Source: Amycolatopsis cihanbeyliensis
Lineage (GTDB): Bacteria > Actinomycetota > Actinomycetes > Mycobacteriales > Pseudonocardiaceae
DNA: 64,000 nt
Direction: 5' to 3'
Assembly: GCF_006715045.1 (NCBI RefSeq)
Contig: NZ_VFML01000002.1
Span: forward strand, 558,001 to 622,000
Part shown: piece by piece, positions 60,546-64,000 of the stretch
Numbering within the stretch: position 1 is the first letter of the stretch
Layout of the letters: each line of letters opens with the position of its first letter
Notes under the pieces: model-generated
What the model was told of the DNA's origin: nothing
Databases searched by the model: none
What the model saw: the letters and a program-made list of their open reading frames with translations, nothing else
Translations under genes and position numbers: made by a program

Positions 60546-61261
60546 ACATCTCCTCCGCCCCCGGGCGCGTCCACCGGCCCGGTGCCGACGTCGAGACCGT
60601 CTCGACACCGACACCGGCCGGCTGGACGCGGCCGCGCAGGGGCCCTTTCCTGTTTTGGTCCACCACCGGTGTGCACCGGCGGCGGGAATCCTCTGGTCAG
60701 TCCTCGAGTCGCGCGCGTGATGGGCCGTGCACGTCGGTCGTGCCCACCTCACCAGCATCCAGCCGCCACGAGCAACGCTGGGCCGAGTCCGGACGGACCC
60801 GATCGGCTGGACTGCGCATAACCCTCCTTGTTCACACCACGGTAGGCGCCGGGCACTCCCGGATGCCCCCGGTGGCAGGTCCACTCGGCGATGCACCGGC
60901 CGAACTCCCCGGCTGTTCGCCGCCTCCCATATCGTCCAGCCACCGGGCACCTCACGTGGTCCCGGCGGCGACGTCATGGCGCTCGTCCGGTACGTCACCG
61001 GGCCATCGGACCATCGCACACCTCGCCTGCCGAGGTGCCAACGGACCAGTAGCCGTCACCGAGTATCCCATACCGGAGGCGTACCGATAGGTACTCGGTG
61101 CCGCACGACCGCGCACCTACCACCGGCCGGGCGAACTTTGCCCGATCGCTTGTCCGCTCCCGGTGAGGTGGCTACCGTGCGCCTCGGAGCGGCCCACCGG
61201 CGGTCGACAACGGCCATCCCGGTGCAGGCAGCACCCCAGCGCCCCATCCATGGAGGTTCCG
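60546..61261. other. 716-bp intergenic region with a promoter for the subtilase gene
   Basis: This gap separates rne (minus) from the subtilase gene (plus). TTGTCC (61150-61155) and TACCGT (61173-61178) with a 17-nt spacer form a good promoter for the peptidase. The rest, which should hold the rne promoter and a long leader, contains several small palindromes, for example CGAGACCGTCTCG near 60590 and CACCGGTG near 60665. The open frames here are non-conserved and lack ribosome sites. I recognise no RNA gene. Confidence 0.5.
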
Positions 61262-62683
61262 GTGTCCGTGCTGCGGTTCACCAACGCGGCACTCGCCTGC
61301 GCGATACTGGTGTTGTCCGGTCAGGCATCAGCAGCCGGCGCCCCGCCCGACGAGGAACCCGCATGTAGTAACAGTGGGCACAGCCTACGCTACGTTGTGT
61401 TATTCGACCGTTCAACCCCGCAACGCACGGCCGGCGAGCGGGTGGCCACGGCCTGCGGTGCGATGACGACGTACTATCCCGAGATCGGGGTGGCCATCGC
61501 CACCTCGGCGGACCAGCGGTTCGCCGAGCACATCGGTCCGGACAGGGCATTCAGCGCGGAGGCCGACCGGCTGGCCGCAGAACCCGGCGGGCACTCGGCG
61601 ACCCTGCCGGACGACCCGCGCGGGCCACGGCCGGGTGCGGTGCCGACCGGCGACCGCACCGGCGAGCAGTGGAACATGAAGGCGATCCATGCGGACTGGG
61701 CGCGACGGGTCAACCCCGGCAGGCGGGACGTGGTGGTCGGCGTGCTCGACTCCGGGATCGACCCCACACACCCCGACCTCCGGGCCGCGGTGGATCCCGC
61801 CCGCTCCGCGAGCTGCCTGACCGGCACACCGGACACCGCGCGGTCGGCCTGGCAGCCGGGTGCCTCCGCACACGGCACCCATGTGGCGGGGATCATCGCG
61901 GCCGCGGACGACGGCCACGGAATCAGCGGGGTCGCCCCCGGTGTCCGGCTGGCCTCGATCCGGGTCATCGACGATGGTGGACACGTCGACCCCGCGGCCG
62001 CGGTATGCGGGTTCATGTGGGCCGCCGAGCAGGACATGACCGTCACCAACAGTAGTTTCTTCGTCGATCCATGGTCACTGTCCTGCCGACTCGACGACCG
62101 GCAGCGGGTAGCGCGCGAGGCGGTCGGTCGCGCCGTGGAGTACGCGCACGCCGTCGGCACGCTGAACGTCGCCGCCGCCACCAACGAGGCGATCAACCTG
62201 ACCCCCTCGCCGCGAAGCGGGGACCAGCGGCCACGGGAACGCGGCGGCTGTGAGGCACTGCCCGCCGGGCTGCGCGACGTGCTGACGGTGTCCGCGGTGA
62301 CCGGCGACGGGGTGAAGTCGGGTTACAGCTCCTACGGCCTGGGTGTGGTCGACGTGGCAGCCCCTGGCGGTAGCGCGGACCACTGCGTGCTGTCCACCGT
62401 TCCCGGTGGCTACGCGTCACGCTGCGGCACCTCGATGGCCGCGCCGCATGTGGCGGGGGTGGCGGCGCTGATGGCCTCCGCCGCACCCGGCCGATCCGCG
62501 GCCGGGCTGGCCCGCACGCTCGGCGAGGAGGCCACGCCGATCCCCTGCCCGACCGACTACGACCTCACCGGGGACGGCAGGCAGGACGCCTACTGCGCCG
62601 GGTACCGCGACTACAACGGTTTCTACGGGCACGGCATGGTGGACGCCTTCGCAGCGGCCGGCAATGCCGTGAGCCGACCGTGA
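61262..62683 (+). CDS. Secreted S8 (subtilisin-like) serine peptidase
   Basis: 473 residues. GTG 61262, with GGAGG 5 nt upstream, opens a signal peptide (FTNAALACAILVLSGQASA, cleavage near residue 24). A propeptide-like region (about 30-135) follows. The triad is Asp in VVGVLDSGIDPTHPDL (about residue 163), His in HGTHVAGIIAA (about residue 208) and Ser in CGTSMAAPHVAGVAAL (about residue 390). Several cysteines in the mature part suggest disulfides. The C-terminus is just past the catalytic domain, with no membrane anchor, unlike mycosins. The function is probably extracellular protein digestion. Confidence 0.93.
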   Translation: MSVLRFTNAALACAILVLSGQASAAGAPPDEEPACSNSGHSLRYVVLFDRSTPQRTAGERVATACGAMTTYYPEIGVAIATSADQRFAEHIGPDRAFSAEADRLAAEPGGHSATLPDDPRGPRPGAVPTGDRTGEQWNMKAIHADWARRVNPGRRDVVVGVLDSGIDPTHPDLRAAVDPARSASCLTGTPDTARSAWQPGASAHGTHVAGIIAAADDGHGISGVAPGVRLASIRVIDDGGHVDPAAAVCGFMWAAEQDMTVTNSSFFVDPWSLSCRLDDRQRVAREAVGRAVEYAHAVGTLNVAAATNEAINLTPSPRSGDQRPRERGGCEALPAGLRDVLTVSAVTGDGVKSGYSSYGLGVVDVAAPGGSADHCVLSTVPGGYASRCGTSMAAPHVAGVAALMASAAPGRSAAGLARTLGEEATPIPCPTDYDLTGDGRQDAYCAGYRDYNGFYGHGMVDAFAAAGNAVSRP

Positions 62684-62684
62684 A

Positions 62685-63521
62685 CTAACGCAGCAACAGC
62701 GTGCCGATCCGGCGCGCGGTGGCCCATGCCCCGAGGCCGGCCAGAGCCAGTAGGTACACCGTGTGGCCGATCATGCTGGGGTCCAGCACCCCGGTGGCGA
62801 ACCCGCGTGCCAACTCCACCCCGTGGTAAAGGGGGATGCACTGCACCACGACCTGGAGCGGCTCGGGGTACACCGACAGCGGGAAGAAGGTCGTGGAGAA
62901 CAGGAACATCGGGATCAGCGCGAGCTGGATGAACTCGAACTGCGAGGGTGACCGCAGGAAGGTGGCGCAGGCCATCCCGATCGCCGCGAAGGCGAACGCG
63001 ACCAGCACGGCCACCGGGACCAGCAGCAGGGCCCAGGGCGAGGTGACCAGGCCCATCACCGCCATCACCGCGAAGAACGCGACCGAGTACATCCCGCCGC
63101 GCAACACCGCCCAGCCGATTTCCCCGATCGCGATGTCCAGCGGACCCACCGGGGTGGACAGCATCGCCTCATACAGCTTGGACCAGCGGAACTTGAAGAA
63201 CACGCCGAAGGTCGCGTCGAAGACCGCGCCGTTCATCGCCGAGGACACCAGCAGTGCGGGGGCGACGAAAGACACGTAGCTCAGTACCTGGCCACCGGGG
63301 CCGGCCACCTCGTTGACCAGCTTGCCGAAGCCGACCTGGAAGGCGAGCAGGTAGAATAGTGGCTCCAGCACCCCGGAGGCGAACACCAGCCAGGCCCGCG
63401 AGTACACCAGCATGGAGCGCTCGAGCAGCGCACTCACCCGGCCGGAGTAGAGCGCGGGCGGGAGCACCCGGAGCAACAGGCCCTGCCGGGTGGGCGATTC
63501 CACGGAAGTCGACACGGCCAC
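62685..63521 (-). CDS. ABC-2 type transporter permease (DrrB-like)
   Basis: 278-residue membrane protein with six hydrophobic segments in the ABC-2 permease pattern; the C-terminal motif FLFSTTFFPLSVYPEPLQVVVQCIPLYHGVELARG (about residues 205-240, outline) is the diagnostic FFP...HG.E.AR block. It pairs with a second, similar permease gene 167 nt upstream and, presumably, an ATPase gene outside the window. Such systems export drugs or lipids. GTG 63521 is the start. Confidence 0.9.
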   Translation of the reverse strand: MAVSTSVESPTRQGLLLRVLPPALYSGRVSALLERSMLVYSRAWLVFASGVLEPLFYLLAFQVGFGKLVNEVAGPGGQVLSYVSFVAPALLVSSAMNGAVFDATFGVFFKFRWSKLYEAMLSTPVGPLDIAIGEIGWAVLRGGMYSVAFFAVMAVMGLVTSPWALLLVPVAVLVAFAFAAIGMACATFLRSPSQFEFIQLALIPMFLFSTTFFPLSVYPEPLQVVVQCIPLYHGVELARGFATGVLDPSMIGHTVYLLALAGLGAWATARRIGTLLLR

Positions 63522-63550
63522 TCAGTGCCTATCCCGCAAACGCGCGACAC

Positions 63551-63653
63551 GATCGGCTCGGCCGGGCTCGGCCTTCATCACGACTGCCACCTCCGCAGAT
63601 CGTGCGCCCGGCCTCGCCACTCGTGGGCTCCGCCGCGCGCGTTCTCCCGCTTA
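63551..63653. repeat. Dispersed intergenic repeat, copy B
   Basis: Homologous to 45151-45247, with shared blocks CGGCTCGGCCGGGC, TCACGAC-GCCACC, CGTGCGCCCGGCCTCGCCAC and CGCGCGCGTTCTCC. On the minus strand it carries an 18-codon ORF (MKAEPGRADRVARLRDRH) from 63580, which ends just ahead of the permease start. The intergenic gap between the two permease genes consists almost wholly of this repeat. Confidence 0.75.
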
Positions 63654-63688
63654 CCTCAAACAGCTACGTTCAGCTCACGAACAGCCGC

Positions 63689-64000
63689 TCAGACCACCAG
63701 CCGCCGGTAGAACCAGTGCCGGGCCACGAGTACCCCTGCCAGCAGGACGGCACCGAGAAACGCCACGTGCCCCAACGCCGGCAGCGGCTCGAGGCCGCCG
63801 AAGGCCGCCCCGCGCGCCAGCTCGTTGCCATGCCACAGCGGCGAGATCCAGGCCAGCCAGCGCAGGCCCATGGGGATCTGCGTGATCGGGAAGAAGGTCC
63901 CGGCGAACAGCGTCATCGGCATGACCACGAACCGGAACACCGCGGCGAACCGCTCCCCCTCGTCGAAGGTGCTCGCGGCCAGCGCCATCACCGGTGCCGC
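63689..64000 (-). CDS. ABC-2 type transporter permease, 5' end cut by window edge
   Basis: Only the last 103 residues are inside the window, open to base 64000. The same diagnostic block as in the gene at 62685 is present (TLFAGTFFPITQIPMGLRWLAW and SPLWHGNELARG), followed by a final membrane segment and RHWFYRRLVV. It is probably the first permease of a tandem pair that heterodimerises. The ATPase partner is expected further upstream on the minus strand. Confidence 0.88.
   Translation of the reverse strand, partial: AAPVMALAASTFDEGERFAAVFRFVVMPMTLFAGTFFPITQIPMGLRWLAWISPLWHGNELARGAAFGGLEPLPALGHVAFLGAVLLAGVLVARHWFYRRLVV

Noticed and set aside
57573..60821. 1082-codon plus-strand open frame opposite rne
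   Set aside because: It is a shadow of the high-GC rne/rng gene, with no ribosome site and no recognisable domain; the minus-strand protein has the complete RNase E/G core.
60727..61368. Open frames in the rne-subtilase gap
   Set aside because: No ribosome site, no conserved pattern, and they overlap the promoter and signal-peptide region of the subtilase gene.

Overview
The window is chromosomal DNA of a high-GC actinomycete, most likely a member of the Pseudonocardiales (Amycolatopsis/Saccharomonospora-like). The grounds are strong GC bias, many GTG and TTG starts, chains of 4-nt start/stop overlaps, DUF574-type methyltransferases, an F420-type oxidoreductase, an XRE/DUF397 pair, a cory-CC-star gene, type VII secretion-type small proteins, and a rpsT-holA ... 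comEC-comEA-degV-octT-gpgP-rsfS-nadD order like that of mycobacteria. I identified the organism from gene content only; no 16S gene is present.

Layout. 1-4.7 kb: end of a dihydropyrimidinase gene with its F420-type partner, a methyltransferase, a small secreted Cys-rich protein and a siderophore-interacting reductase behind an iron box. 4.8-9.0 kb: an MMPL exporter/histidine kinase/response regulator operon, with 21-bp-period repeat arrays at both ends; the regulator has lost part of its receiver domain. 9.0-13.5 kb (minus strand): cstA/cory-CC-star/arsA-like operon, then hemW and a SnoaL-like gene. 14.4-20.2 kb: sulfate assimilation operon (leader peptide, sir, zinc-ribbon mini-protein, cysH, cysD, cysN, sirohydrochlorin chelatase). 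20.3-27.8 kb: accessory metabolism, a TetR/hydrolase pair and a barnase/barstar-like operon. 27.8-34.1 kb: lepA, a methyltransferase and a four-gene type VII secretion-associated module.

34-46 kb is mostly core: rpsT, holA, a SAM-I riboswitch in front of a threonine-synthase-like gene, comEC/comEA, degV, octT/gpgP, rsfS and nadD. 46-49.7 kb: a RecQ helicase fused to a phosphoribosyltransferase-like domain, and an MFS transporter. 49.9-52.6 kb: a compact XRE regulator/DUF397/52-aa acidic peptide/PIMT-like methyltransferase cluster that looks like an imiditide-type (aspartimide) RiPP locus; this is the most interesting part of the window. 52.6-61 kb: a hydrolase/TetR divergon around a long palindrome, then proB, obg, rpmA, rplU and rne/rng. 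61.2-64 kb: a secreted subtilase and two ABC-2 permeases, the last cut by the window edge.

Working links between genes: siroheme made with the SirB-like chelatase feeds Sir. CysDN makes APS for the iron-sulfur CysH. A cysteine-sensing leader peptide probably controls that operon. Downstream, the SAM-riboswitch-controlled threonine-synthase homologue may be the homocysteine-forming enzyme that uses the sulfide or carrier-bound sulfur. Short dispersed and tandem repeats (4.84, 8.87, 31.42, 45.15 and 63.55 kb) lie only in intergenic gaps.
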